64,000 bases of DNA from Nocardioides cavernae (GTDB lineage: Bacteria; Actinomycetota; Actinomycetes; Propionibacteriales; Nocardioidaceae): NCBI RefSeq assembly GCF_013410035.1, contig NZ_JACCBW010000002.1:1472239-1536238 (forward strand). Reading direction: 5' to 3'. The position numbers were made by a program, and so were the translations under genes. Each line of letters starts with the position of its first letter. Within the stretch, counting starts at the first letter, position 1. This document shows positions 1 through 9,114 of the stretch, piece after piece. The notes below the pieces were generated by a model. The model was not told the DNA's origin. It ran no database searches and saw only the letters and a list, made by a program, of their open reading frames with translations.

Positions 1-1
1 C

Positions 2-451
2 GACGCGGACGGACACCTGGTCATCACCGGCCGCATCAAGGAGCTCTTCAAGACCTCCGGCGGCAAGTACATCGCCCCGCCCGCGATCGAGTCGAAGTTC
101 AAGGCCGTGTGCCCCTACGCCAGCCAGTTCATGGTCTTCGGCGACGAGCGCAACTTCTGCGTCGCGCTCGTCACGCTCGACCCGGACGCCATGGCCGGCT
201 GGGCCGAGGAGAACGGCATGAGCGGCAGGTCGTACACCGAGATCGTCCAGTCCGACGAGGTGCAGAAGATGGTCGGCGGCTACGTCGACGACCTCAACAG
301 CCACCTCAACCGCTGGGAGACCATCAAGAAGTGGAAGCTGCTCGACCACGACCTCACCGTCGAGTCGGGCGAGCTGACCCCGTCGATGAAGGTCAAGCGC
401 AACGTGGTCGAGGAGAACAACAGGGCCCTGATCGAGCAGATGTACGCCTGA
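2..451 (+). CDS. Long-chain acyl-CoA synthetase, C-terminal part (5' truncated by window)
   Basis: Frame 2 is open from the window edge to TGA at 449-451, giving the last 149 residues of an AMP-forming acyl-CoA ligase. The first residues read DGHLVITGRIKELFKTSGG followed by KYIAPPAIE. This is the hinge (GR) and C-terminal lid of the adenylate-forming family, where GRxKELxxTSGGKxIAPxxIE is typical of long-chain fatty acid CoA ligases. These enzymes activate fatty acids with ATP and CoA. The ATG/GTG codons inside the segment are internal methionines or valines, not starts. The catalytic N-terminal domain lies upstream of the window, so substrate range cannot be judged. hemW follows after about 45 nt on the same strand. 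Confidence 0.9.
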   Translation, partial: DADGHLVITGRIKELFKTSGGKYIAPPAIESKFKAVCPYASQFMVFGDERNFCVALVTLDPDAMAGWAEENGMSGRSYTEIVQSDEVQKMVGGYVDDLNSHLNRWETIKKWKLLDHDLTVESGELTPSMKVKRNVVEENNRALIEQMYA

Positions 452-497
452 GCGGGCGCTGCTGCTGAGCGGCGGGGCCGCGTGGTTGGATACCCGC

Positions 498-1715
498 GTG
501 CCCCCCGCTCAGCCCGACGGCGACGTCGCCCCCGAGGACGGCCTGCTGCCCGACGAGGCGTGGGCCGAGTTCGGCAGCAGGCCCTTCGGCCTCTACGTCC
601 ACGTGCCGTTCTGCTCGGTGCGCTGCGGCTACTGCGACTTCAACACCTACACCGCCCACGAGCTCGGTGACGAGGTCGGCGCCAGTCGGTCCTCCTACGC
701 CGAGGCGGCGATCCGTGAGATCCGCTTCGCCCGCCACGTCCTGGGCCACCGCGACGTGCCGATCGAGACGATCTTCTTCGGCGGCGGCACGCCGACGCTG
801 CTGAAGCCCGCCGACCTCGGCGCGATCGTCGCGAGCGCCGCGGCGGAGTTCGGCCTGGTCGACGACGTCGAGATCACGACCGAGGCCAACCCCGACAGCG
901 TCGCCGCGTGGGACCTCGAGGAGCTGCGCACCGCCGGCTTCAACCGGATCAGCTTCGGGATGCAGTCCGCCGTCGACCACGTGCTGCGCACGCTCGACCG
1001 CACGCACGACCCGATGCGTGTGCCGGCCGCCGTCGACTGGGCCCGCCAGGCGGGGTTCGACGACGTCAGCCTCGACCTGATCTACGGCACCCCGGGGGAG
1101 TCGCTCGCCGACTGGGAGACCTCGGTCGACGTCGCCCTCTCCTGCCGTCCCGACCACGTCTCGGCGTACTCCCTCATCGTCGAGGAGGGCACGGCCATGG
1201 GTCGCCAGGTCGCCCGCGGGGAGCTGCCGATGCCCGACGAGGACGACCTCGCCGACAAGTACCACCTCGTCGACGAGAAGCTGTCCGCCGCCGGGATGAG
1301 CTGGTACGAGGTGTCCAACTGGGCGACCTCGCCCGACCACTGGTGCCGCCACAACCTCCTCTACTGGACCGGCGGCCACTGGTGGGGCGTCGGTCCCGGC
1401 GCGCACTCGCACGTCGGTGGCGTGCGCTGGTGGAACGTCAAGCACCCCGCGGCGTACGCCCAGCGGCTGGCGCGTGGCGTCTCGCCGGCGCACGGGCGCG
1501 AGGTGCTGGGCTACCGCGACCAGAGGGTCGAGCGCATCCTGCTCGAGATCCGCCTGGTCGAGGGACTGCCGGTCACCGCCCTCGAGGCCACCGGCCGCTC
1601 CCACGTCGCCCGGCTCGTCGCCGACGGACTGGTGGAGCTCATCGCCGAGCGTCTCGTGCTCACCCAGCGCGGCCGGCTCCTCGCCGACGCCGTCGTGCGC
1701 GACCTCGTCGACTGA
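498..1715 (+). CDS. hemW: HemW-type radical SAM protein (coproporphyrinogen III oxidase-like)
   Basis: This is a 405-residue radical SAM protein. The [4Fe-4S] motif CSVRCGYC is at about C39, C43 and C46, preceded by YVHVPF, the signature of the HemN/HemW family. A GGGTPTLL motif and a C-terminal HemN-like domain (residues about 320-400) complete it. HemW proteins bind heme and deliver it to respiratory enzymes; they lack the extra N-terminal residues needed for true coproporphyrinogen dehydrogenase activity, and this protein is HemW-like in length. A TTG at 486 and GTG at 498 are in frame. I chose GTG 498 because a TTGGAT hexamer at 486-491 sits exactly 6 nt before it, as at many leaderless genes in this window. 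It is convergent with the DUF3097 gene. Confidence 0.9.
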   Translation: MPPAQPDGDVAPEDGLLPDEAWAEFGSRPFGLYVHVPFCSVRCGYCDFNTYTAHELGDEVGASRSSYAEAAIREIRFARHVLGHRDVPIETIFFGGGTPTLLKPADLGAIVASAAAEFGLVDDVEITTEANPDSVAAWDLEELRTAGFNRISFGMQSAVDHVLRTLDRTHDPMRVPAAVDWARQAGFDDVSLDLIYGTPGESLADWETSVDVALSCRPDHVSAYSLIVEEGTAMGRQVARGELPMPDEDDLADKYHLVDEKLSAAGMSWYEVSNWATSPDHWCRHNLLYWTGGHWWGVGPGAHSHVGGVRWWNVKHPAAYAQRLARGVSPAHGREVLGYRDQRVERILLEIRLVEGLPVTALEATGRSHVARLVADGLVELIAERLVLTQRGRLLADAVVRDLVD

Positions 1716-1760
1716 GCCCCCCAGAGGTGGTCGAGTGCCCGTGAGGGACGAGCGGGCGCA

Positions 1761-1879
1761 TCGAGACCTGGTGGTCCGCGGGTCTCGACACGGGTCGGCC
1801 AGTCCTTCGCTTCGCTCAGGTCTGGCCGAGCCCTGCTCGACCTCCCGACCTCGTCAGCCCTTCGCTCCGCTCAGGGCTG
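1761..1879. repeat. Cluster of three intergenic hairpins between convergent genes
   Basis: Three inverted repeats lie between hemW and the DUF3097 gene. The first is TCGAGACC (1761-1768) with GGTCTCGA (1781-1788), perfect. The second pairs 1797-1806 with 1818-1827 (one mismatch) around the loop TCGCTTCGCTC. The third is CAGCCCT (1855-1861) with AGGGCTG (1873-1879) around the nearly identical loop TCGCTCCGCTC, and it overlaps the DUF3097 stop codon. The similar loops show that two hairpins are copies of one element. From memory, GGTCTCGA-type palindromes are common intergenic repeats in Nocardioides. They could act as bidirectional terminators, but there is no U-tract. Confidence 0.6.
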
Positions 1880-2719
1880 GGTCGTGAAGTCGATGAGCTC
1901 CTCGACCCGTCCGAGCAGCGCGGGCTCGAGGTCGGCGTAGGAGGACACCCGGCCGAGGATGTGCTTCCAGGCGCGGGCGATGTCGGCCTGGTCGCGGTGC
2001 GGCCACCCGAGCTGCTGGCAGGTGCCGGTCTTCCAGTCGATCCCGCGGGGGACGGACGGCCAGGCGGGGATGCCGAGCCGGTCGGGCTTGACCGCCTGCC
2101 AGATGTCGATGAACGGGTGGCCCACGACCAGGACGTGCGCGCCGATGGGGGAGCGGGCGATGCCCTGCGCGATCCGTTGCTCCTTCGACCCGGCGACCAG
2201 ATGGTCGACCAGGACGCCGACCCGGCGGTCCGGTCCGGGCCGGAAGTCGCGCAGGTGCTCGGCCAGGTCGTCGACGCCGCCGAGGTACTCGACCACCACG
2301 CCCTCGACGCGCAGGTCGTCGCCCCAGACCTTCTCGACCAGCTCGGCGTCGTGGCGGCCCTCGACGAAGATGCGGCTGGCGCGGGCGACGCGGGCGCGGG
2401 CGTTGGGCACGGCGACCGAGCCGGACGCCGTACGCGTGGGGGCTGCGGGAGCGCCGCCGCGCACCGGGCGGGTGAGGATCACCGGCTTGCCCTCGAGCAG
2501 GAACCCGGGGCCGAGCGGGAACGTACGCCGCTTGCCGCGCCGGTCCTCCAGCGTGAGCGTGTCGATGTCACGGTCGACCGCTACGACCTCGCCGCACCAG
2601 TCGGTGGTCACCTCCTCGACCACCATGCCGATCTCGGTCGGCACCTCGACCGCGCGACCCCGGGCGGGGACGCGCCAGTCGCCGGACAGGACGTCGGTTC
2701 CGTAGCGATCGTGAGGCAC
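1871..2719 (-). CDS. DUF3097 family protein
   Basis: This is a 282-residue soluble protein of the actinobacterial DUF3097 family. It starts with the family-typical RYGTDVLSGDW, has a small basic beta-rich N-terminal part (about 20-80), and then a larger domain containing FVEGRHDAELVEKVWGDDLR and VLVDHLVAGSKE. The FVEGRHDAEL plus DHLVAGSKE pattern resembles a Toprim-like fold, which suggests nucleic-acid or nucleotide chemistry; this is inference only. The GTG start at 2719 is supported by TAACGT exactly 6 nt upstream (complement of 2726-2731), which predicts a leaderless mRNA. The gene faces hemW, the usual neighbour of this family in actinobacteria as I recall. Its function is unknown. Confidence 0.8.
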   Translation of the reverse strand: MPHDRYGTDVLSGDWRVPARGRAVEVPTEIGMVVEEVTTDWCGEVVAVDRDIDTLTLEDRRGKRRTFPLGPGFLLEGKPVILTRPVRGGAPAAPTRTASGSVAVPNARARVARASRIFVEGRHDAELVEKVWGDDLRVEGVVVEYLGGVDDLAEHLRDFRPGPDRRVGVLVDHLVAGSKEQRIAQGIARSPIGAHVLVVGHPFIDIWQAVKPDRLGIPAWPSVPRGIDWKTGTCQQLGWPHRDQADIARAWKHILGRVSSYADLEPALLGRVEELIDFTTQP

Positions 2720-2766
2720 CGGGATACGTTAGGCGCCGGGCGAGACGAATCCGGGGGTGGCACGCC

Positions 2767-3075
2767 GTGCGGCGACGGACCAGGGCGACGCAGCAGAGGG
2801 ACATCGCGCGGTCCTTCGGCGGTCGCAGCGGGTTCGCGTCCGAGGAGCTCGACCGCGGCGACCGGCCGCCGGAGCAGATGAGCCGCGCCGAGCGCACCCT
2901 GGCGTGGTGGCAGTGGTCCGACTCCAGCAACCACTTCGAGGACTACGCCGACGCGGACCACCACCGACTCGACCGCCTGCTGCCGTCGGCCGAGCTCCTG
3001 GTCGCCCTGGCGATCGTGCTCGTGTTCGTCGGGGCGTACGCCGGCTTCATCGCCTACCTCGCGCTGACCCGCTGA
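2767..3075 (+). CDS. Small single-pass membrane protein, unknown function
   Basis: This is a 102-residue protein from GTG 2767. The first 75 residues are charged and include an aromatic stretch LAWWQWSDSSNHF. One hydrophobic segment follows (about residues 77-98, LLVALAIVLVFVGAYAGFIAYLAL), ending only two residues before the C-terminus. This predicts a tail-anchored or N-in single-pass topology. There is no recognisable family motif. It lies head-to-head with the DUF3097 gene across 47 nt and ends 7 nt before the stop of the convergent acidic protein. Codon use is ordinary for the window. The reading is supported by the clean transmembrane segment and lack of overlap, not by homology. Confidence 0.6.
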   Translation: MRRRTRATQQRDIARSFGGRSGFASEELDRGDRPPEQMSRAERTLAWWQWSDSSNHFEDYADADHHRLDRLLPSAELLVALAIVLVFVGAYAGFIAYLALTR

Positions 3076-3082
3076 CCGGGGC

Positions 3083-3457
3083 TCAGCCCTCGGCGACGCC
3101 CGAGCCCTCGGCGCCCTCGCCGCTGTTGGCGCCGCCGCCGGTCTCGCCGGACTCGTCCGACTCGTCGCCGTCCTCGCGCTCGGACTCCACCGGAGGGTTG
3201 CCGAGGTCCTCCTGCGTCGCGTCCATCTCCAGCTCGTCCTGGTCCTTGGTCTCCTCGGCGTCCGGGTCGAGGGGTTCGGCGAGCGGGTTGTCCTCGCCGG
3301 GCTGGAGGTCCTCGGGCAGCTGGTCGTCGGAGATGCCGCTCATGCTGGCGTCGTCCGGCGCTGCGCTGTCCCCGGAGTGGTCGGAGTCCGCCGGGCTGGT
3401 GCCGCTCGACGCCTCGGGGGTCTCGCTCGGGTCCTGCTGGGATCCGTTGTCGGTCAT
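3083..3457 (-). CDS. Highly acidic low-complexity protein, unknown function
   Basis: This is a 124-residue protein made almost entirely of D, E, S, G, P and T, without cysteine or aromatic residues, so it is probably disordered. The only ordered-looking piece is ISDDQLPEDLQPGEDNPLAEPLDPD (about residues 41-65), which I have seen in short actinobacterial proteins of unknown role. The ATG at 3457 is the only plausible start. It has no signal peptide. The gene is convergent with the small membrane protein and shares its strand with the DUF2470 gene 53 nt upstream, so the two could be cotranscribed. It could bind cations or basic proteins, but nothing in the sequence shows this. Confidence 0.6.
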   Translation of the reverse strand: MTDNGSQQDPSETPEASSGTSPADSDHSGDSAAPDDASMSGISDDQLPEDLQPGEDNPLAEPLDPDAEETKDQDELEMDATQEDLGNPPVESEREDGDESDESGETGGGANSGEGAEGSGVAEG

Positions 3458-3510
3458 GTCCCAGTCCTACCGACCGGAGGCGTCGCCGGACCAGCCCCCG
3501 AGGGGTGGGG

Positions 3511-4209
3511 TCAGCAGAGGCCGGCGTGCAGGTGCGTGCGCAGGGCCGCGCCGAGCTCCTGCGGGGTGGACGCCCGCCGGAGGAAGTCCAGGCGCTGGGT
3601 GTGGGCGCCGGAGTCGTCGAGCCAGGCGACCTCGACGCCGTCGGGGTCGACCGCGCGGAGGCTGGCCGCGAGGAGCGTGCGCAGCGGCAGGCCGAAGGTC
3701 GAGGCCGTCGCGGTGCGCAGCTCACGCTCGTGCGCCTCGTTGGCGTGCTCGGCGGTGCGCTGGAGGTAGCCCTGGTTGAGGACGTGGCTCCCGTCGCGGA
3801 ACTCGTCGAGGTCGACCTGGATGGCGAGCGTGCCCCGCAGGAGGGTCACCTCGGCGAGGTCGACGGCCACGAGCGCCCTCGTGTCCCCGCAGCACGCGCA
3901 GCCCGAGCCGCGCTGGGCCAGCCGGCCGCGCAGGACGAGGCCCAGGCCCCGCTCGCGCGACGACCGGTGGCCCAGTCCGCTGCTCACCTCGACGACGCCC
4001 TCGGCACCGGTGTGGGCACCTGCGACGAGCGCGGAGCCCTGCGCGGCGCTGAAGACCGGTGCGCCGTGGACGTCGGTGGTGACCTCGTAGCCCTCCTCCT
4101 CGAGCGCCGGGCTCGAGTCGTCGACGCGCAGCGTGATCGAGCGCGGGCAGGACAGGACGCTGCGTGCGATCAGTGCTGTCTCTGCTGGGGTCACGGCCGC
4201 CTCCGTCAT
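3511..4209 (-). CDS. DUF2470 domain protein, probably iron/heme related
   Basis: This is a 232-residue cytoplasmic protein. The C-terminal half (about 145-230) matches the DUF2470 pattern also found at the end of HugZ-type heme-utilisation proteins: AEHANEAHERELR, then LRAVDPDGVEVAWLDDSG, then LDFLRRASTPQELGAALRTHL. The N-terminal half contains SGCACCG and DLAEVTLLRGTLAIQVDLDEF and resembles the split-barrel part of the same family. I chose ATG 4209 over the upstream TTG 4221 because the TTG lies inside the iron box. The DtxR/IdeR-like box touches the start codon, so expression in low iron is predicted. A role in heme iron handling is family-based inference; no heme ligand can be assigned. 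Confidence 0.7.
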   Translation of the reverse strand: MTEAAVTPAETALIARSVLSCPRSITLRVDDSSPALEEEGYEVTTDVHGAPVFSAAQGSALVAGAHTGAEGVVEVSSGLGHRSSRERGLGLVLRGRLAQRGSGCACCGDTRALVAVDLAEVTLLRGTLAIQVDLDEFRDGSHVLNQGYLQRTAEHANEAHERELRTATASTFGLPLRTLLAASLRAVDPDGVEVAWLDDSGAHTQRLDFLRRASTPQELGAALRTHLHAGLC

Positions 4210-4227
4210 TAGGTAAGGCAAGCCTAA
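4209..4227. promoter_or_regulatory. DtxR/IdeR-type iron box
   Basis: TTAGGTAAGGCAAGCCTAA is a 19-bp near-palindrome close to the DtxR/IdeR consensus TTAGGTTAGGCTAACCTAA. On the minus strand it contains a TAGGCT hexamer that could be the -10 of the DUF2470 gene, 11 nt before its ATG. Bound repressor would therefore block RNA polymerase directly. No other iron box was noticed in the window. Confidence 0.8.
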
Positions 4228-4242
4228 CCCGAGGTGGGGTCG

Positions 4243-5094
4243 TCAGACCAGCGGGAGCCGCCTCTGGCTGCGCGGGAGGTGCTCGTAGCCCCGTCGCACG
4301 GCGCTCTCGAGCAGCCGCGGGTCCCACGGCCACTCGCCCTGGGCGAGCGCCTCGGACTGCGGGACCCCGCGCGAGGCGAGGTCGCGGATCGTCTCGGCGA
4401 TGACGCCGAGGTCGACGCGCTGGTCCTGCACGAACGCCTTGTCGACCACCTGGCCGTGCCCGGGGACGACGACCGTGCGGTCGGTCATCAGGCCGAGGAC
4501 CAGGTCGAGGGTCGTCGGCCACTCGAGCGGGAAGGAGTCGTCGCCGATGGACGGCGGGTCCGACTCCTCGACGAGGTCGCCGCCGAGCAGCACGTCGGCG
4601 TCGGGGATCCGGACGACCAGGTCGCCGGCGGTGTGACCGCGGCCGGGGTGGATGAGCTCGACGGCCCGGTCGCCCAGGTCGAGCTGCACGGCCGAGGAGA
4701 ACGTGTGCGTCGGGAGGTGCAGCGTGGTCGCCAGCACCTCCTCGCGGCGCGGGTCGTCGCCGATCTGCGCGTAGTGCTCGAAGGTCCGCGTCGCCGACTC
4801 CTCGACGTGGTCGCGCGCCCAGTCGGTCGCGTGGACGGGCATCTCGCCGAACTCCTCCACCATCGTCGCGTTGCCGAAGTGGTGGTCCCAGTGCTCGTGG
4901 GTGTTGACGAGCCCGGTGAGGGGGCCGGCGCCCAGGCGGCGTACGTCGTCGGCGACGACCCGCGCCTGCGCGGCCGAGCCGTGCGTGTCGACCATGAGGA
5001 GGCCGTCCGACCCGCCGACCAGGACGATGTTGACGTGCATCCACTCGTAGTGCGCCACCCAGACCCGCGGCGCCACCTCGATGAAGTCGGGCAT
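4243..5094 (-). CDS. MBL-fold metallo-hydrolase
   Basis: This is a 283-residue metallo-beta-lactamase fold protein. THEHWDH at residues 65-71 is the HxHxDH zinc motif. [13 protein letters not shown] (about 165-177) supplies the third histidine, and GGDLVEE and VVPGHGQVV give the later Asp and His ligands. Several subfamilies share this pattern, so the substrate is unknown. I chose ATG 5094, not the longer frame to 5202, because the upstream part runs through the hrcA promoter and CIRCE. A TAGGGT hexamer 7 nt before the ATG (complement of 5102-5107) fits a leaderless start. It is divergent from hrcA and lies 21 nt from the iron-box gene. Confidence 0.85.
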   Translation of the reverse strand: MPDFIEVAPRVWVAHYEWMHVNIVLVGGSDGLLMVDTHGSAAQARVVADDVRRLGAGPLTGLVNTHEHWDHHFGNATMVEEFGEMPVHATDWARDHVEESATRTFEHYAQIGDDPRREEVLATTLHLPTHTFSSAVQLDLGDRAVELIHPGRGHTAGDLVVRIPDADVLLGGDLVEESDPPSIGDDSFPLEWPTTLDLVLGLMTDRTVVVPGHGQVVDKAFVQDQRVDLGVIAETIRDLASRGVPQSEALAQGEWPWDPRLLESAVRRGYEHLPRSQRRLPLV

Positions 5095-5123
5095 GCTCCG
5101 GACCCTACGGGCTGCTAGTAGAG

Positions 5124-5150
5124 TTGGCACTCCCGTCAGACGAGTGCCAG
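5124..5150. promoter_or_regulatory. CIRCE element (HrcA operator)
   Basis: TTGGCACTC-N9-GAGTGCCAG closely matches the CIRCE consensus TTAGCACTC-N9-GAGTGCTAA, with compensating changes that keep the inverted repeat. It lies 35 nt upstream of the hrcA GTG and directly after a TAGAGT hexamer (5119-5124), a possible -10. Binding of HrcA here would repress its own operon. Confidence 0.9.
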
Positions 5151-5185
5151 AACCGGTCCAACGAGAGCCCAGCGAGGAGGTCCCC

Positions 5186-6204
5186 GTGGTCGACGACCGC
5201 AAGCTCGACGTGCTGCGCGCGATCGTGGAGGACTACGTCGCCACCGAGGAGCCGGTCGGCTCCAAGGCCCTCGTGGAGCGGCACGGTCTCGGTGTCTCGC
5301 CGGCCACGGTCCGCAACGACATGGCGGTGCTGGAGGAGGAGGGCTACATCCACCAGCCGCACACCAGCGCGGGCCGCGTGCCCACCGACAAGGGCTACCG
5401 GCTCTTCGTCGACAAGCTCGCCACGCTCAAGCCGATGAGCGCCGCCGAGCGGCGGGCGATCTCGACGCTCCTCGACGGTGCCGTCGATCTCGACGACGTG
5501 GTGCAGCGCTCGGTGCGGCTGCTGAGCCAGCTGACCCGCCAGGTCGCGATCGTGCAGTACCCCTCGCTGTCGCGGTCCACGGTCCGTCACGTCGAGCTCG
5601 TCGCCCTCACCCCGACCCGGGTGATGGTGATCCTGATCCTCAGCACGGGCCGTGTCGAGCAGCGCCTCGTCGAGCTCGACGAGCCGGTCCCGGACACCGA
5701 CCTCGCCGAGCTGCGCGTGGCGATCAACCAGGCCAGCTCCGGCGTGCAGATCGCCGCCGCCGCGTCCGCGCTGGCTGCCCTGCCCGACGCCGTACGCCCG
5801 GAGCAGGCCGCCTCGACCGGCGCCGTCGTCGGCGTCCTGGTCGAGGCCATGTCGGACCACCGCAGCGACGAGCGCGTCGCGGTGAGCGGGGCCGCCAACC
5901 TCGCCCGCTACGGCGACTTCGACACCGCGGTGCGCCCGCTGCTCGAGGCGCTCGAGGAGCACGTGGTACTGCTCAAGCTGCTGGGGGAGTCGGGCGTCGA
6001 CGCGCTGACCGTGCGCATCGGGCACGAAGGCCCCTACTCCGAGCTCGCCGCCACCAGCGTGGTGGCCACGGGCTACGGCCCGCAGGAGCTCCACCTCGGA
6101 TCCCTCGGCGTGGTCGGACCGACCCGCATGGACTACCCCGGATCCATGGCAGCCGTGCGCGCGGTCGCGCGCTACGTCTCCCGGATCCTCGATGAAGGAA
6201 ACCA

Positions 6205-6208
<4 letters not shown>
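5186..6208 (+). CDS. hrcA: Heat-inducible transcription repressor HrcA
   Basis: This 340-residue protein has an N-terminal winged helix (about 1-75: [27 protein letters not shown], then [35 protein letters not shown], the HrcA signature). The dimerisation and inserted domains run to the C-terminus, which has LGEEGVD-like and GYG motifs. HrcA represses chaperone genes by binding CIRCE and needs GroEL for folding. The GTG at 5186 has an AGGAGG-like site at 5175-5180. The longer open frame from 5081 crosses the CIRCE and is rejected. The stop overlaps the dnaJ start by 4 nt (GTGA), so hrcA-dnaJ is an autoregulated operon, probably continuing into rsmE. Confidence 0.95.
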
Positions 6209-7377
<1,169 letters not shown>

Positions 7378-7387
7378 GCCGGGGCTG

Positions 7388-8128
7388 ATGTCGCTCCCGG
7401 TCCACCTCGTCGAGTCCCTCGCCGGGACATCGGTCGGCTCGACCGTCGAGGTGACCGGTGACGAGGCGCACCACGCGGTGGCCGTACGCCGGCTGCGCGA
7501 GGGCGAGCGAGTCGTGCTGACCGACGGCCTCGGGACCTCGGCCACGGGCGAGGTCGCCTCGACCGGCAAGAAGGTCTTCACCGTCCGGGTCGACCAGGTC
7601 CGGACGGCCGAGCGGCCGGAGCCGGCGGTCACGGTCGTCCAGGCGCTGCCCAAGGGCGAGCGCGGCGAGCTCGCGGTCGAGGTGCTGACCGAGGTCGGAG
7701 TGGACCGCGTCGTGCCGTGGGCGGCCGCGCGGTCCGTCGCGGTCTGGAAGGGTGAGCGCGCGGTCAAGTCCCACGCCAGGTGGCAGGCGACCGCCCGCGA
7801 GGCCGCCAAGCAGTCGCGCCGCGCCTGGCTGCCGACCGTCACGCCGCTGGCGTCGACGGCCGACCTGGCGGCGCTGGTCGCCGAGGCGGACCTGGCCGTC
7901 GTGCTGCACGAGGACGCCACCGCGCCCCTGAGCGCGATCGACGTGCCTGCGGCGGGCCGGATCGTCGTGGTCGTCGGCCCGGAGGGGGGCGTCGCGCCCG
8001 AGGAGCTCGCCGCACTCACCGCGGCCGGGGCGCAGGCCGTACGCCTCGGCGCCGAGGTGCTGCGGACCTCCACCGCCGGGGTGGTGGCGGTCGCCGCCCT
8101 GCTGGCACGCACCCCGCGCTGGGGCTAG
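7388..8128 (+). CDS. rsmE: 16S rRNA (uracil1498-N3)-methyltransferase RsmE
   Basis: This 246-residue SPOUT-family enzyme methylates U1498 of 16S rRNA using SAM. The N-terminal PUA-like region (to about 70) contains GDEAHHAVAVRRLREGERV. The SPOUT domain has ALPKGERGELAVEVLTEVGV, the RWQATAREAAKQSRR stretch, and the knot motif VVVGPEGGVAPEELAAL followed by VRLGAEVLRTSTAGVVAVAAL near the C-terminus. All of these are hallmarks of the family. It follows dnaJ by 10 nt in the conserved hrcA-dnaJ-rsmE operon. Its TAG stop overlaps the TAG of the convergent anti-sigma-like gene by 2 nt. Confidence 0.95.
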   Translation: MSLPVHLVESLAGTSVGSTVEVTGDEAHHAVAVRRLREGERVVLTDGLGTSATGEVASTGKKVFTVRVDQVRTAERPEPAVTVVQALPKGERGELAVEVLTEVGVDRVVPWAAARSVAVWKGERAVKSHARWQATAREAAKQSRRAWLPTVTPLASTADLAALVAEADLAVVLHEDATAPLSAIDVPAAGRIVVVVGPEGGVAPEELAALTAAGAQAVRLGAEVLRTSTAGVVAVAALLARTPRWG

Positions 8129-9114
8129 TCGACGACCGTGATCCGACGGGTGTCGACGTGGATCATGCCCTCGCCCGAGGGGTCGTCGGTCCGCGAGACC
8201 ACGACGTAGTCGCCGGGCGGGACGTCGGACAGGTCGAGCGTCACGCGGAACGGGAACAGCCTGTCCTCGTAGCTGCCCGCGGTGGCCGGCACCTCGGCGA
8301 CGACCTGACCGTCGTCGACGCGCTCGATGCGGGTCACGACGTTCCCCTCGAACGAGCTCGCCACGCCGCGGACCGTGAGCGGCTCGTCGTTGTCGACCTC
8401 GCGGCCCTCGGACGGGTCGGAGAGGGACACGTGCGCGAGCACCGCCAGGTCCGACCCCGCCGTCAACGGCTCCGCCGTCGGCACGCCGAGCACCGTCGGC
8501 ACCGGCTCGCCGTCGACGAGCAGGCTGACCGGCACGCGGCCCTCGCCGTACACCCCCTGCGCCGTGCGGACGAGCTGCTCGAGCGCGAGCCGGGCGTCGG
8601 TGTCCGACATGCCGGCCGGCCGGTCGCGGACGTCACCGGTGATCGACACCGTGATGAGGTCGGCGCCGAAGTCATAGGTGTCGAGCGAGGTGCCGGCCGG
8701 CCACGACGACCCGTAGTCGGGGTCGAGCGCGTCACCGTGCAGGGCGGCGTCGAAGGCGAAGGTCTCGGCGGACATCGGTCCCGGCCCCCGCTGGAACTCG
8801 CGGTAGAGCCGTGGTCCGGACGGCGTGTCCCCGACGAAGTAGACCGGGACGAGGCGGTCCATCGCGTCCGGGAGGTCGCTGGCCGTCGTCGGCGCGGGCC
8901 CGACCGGGGCCGGCTGCGACGACGGCGCCCCACCGGTCGTCAGCGCGAACGCGGTGACCACCGAGGCGGCGAGCAGCCCGGCGCCGCCGGCCACCCACCA
9001 GCCCCGGCCGGTCCCGCGAGGAGCTGTCGCCGCCTGGATCGCGCCCCACCGGTCGCCCGGCTCGACGTCGTCGGCCACCTCGTGGAGCAGGTCGCGGATC
9101 AGCTGGTCGTTCAT
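8125..9114 (-). CDS. Membrane protein with anti-sigma-like N-terminus and GerMN/Gmad2 domains
   Basis: This is a 329-residue protein. Residues 1-35 (MNDQLIRDLLHEVADDVEPGDRWGAI) look like the short cytoplasmic region of actinobacterial anti-sigma proteins. One transmembrane helix follows (about 39-60), then a Pro/Ala linker. A GerMN domain lies at about 88-220 (LVPVYFVGDTPSGPRLYREFQRG, DTDARLALEQLVRTAQGVYGEGRVPVSLLVDG). A C-terminal Gmad2 Ig-like domain occupies about 240-329 (VRGVASSFEGNVVTRIE, PFRVTLDLSDVPPGDYVVVSRTDDPSG). Its ATG overlaps the stop of the sigma gene (ATGA), so translation is coupled. I infer a transmembrane partner or regulator of that sigma factor. The anti-sigma role is inferred from position and the N-terminus only. 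Confidence 0.75.
   Translation of the reverse strand: MNDQLIRDLLHEVADDVEPGDRWGAIQAATAPRGTGRGWWVAGGAGLLAASVVTAFALTTGGAPSSQPAPVGPAPTTASDLPDAMDRLVPVYFVGDTPSGPRLYREFQRGPGPMSAETFAFDAALHGDALDPDYGSSWPAGTSLDTYDFGADLITVSITGDVRDRPAGMSDTDARLALEQLVRTAQGVYGEGRVPVSLLVDGEPVPTVLGVPTAEPLTAGSDLAVLAHVSLSDPSEGREVDNDEPLTVRGVASSFEGNVVTRIERVDDGQVVAEVPATAGSYEDRLFPFRVTLDLSDVPPGDYVVVSRTDDPSGEGMIHVDTRRITVVD

Noticed and set aside
4210..4221. TTG at 4221 as the start of the DUF2470 gene
   Set aside because: It falls inside the iron box and adds only four residues; ATG 4209 is preferred.
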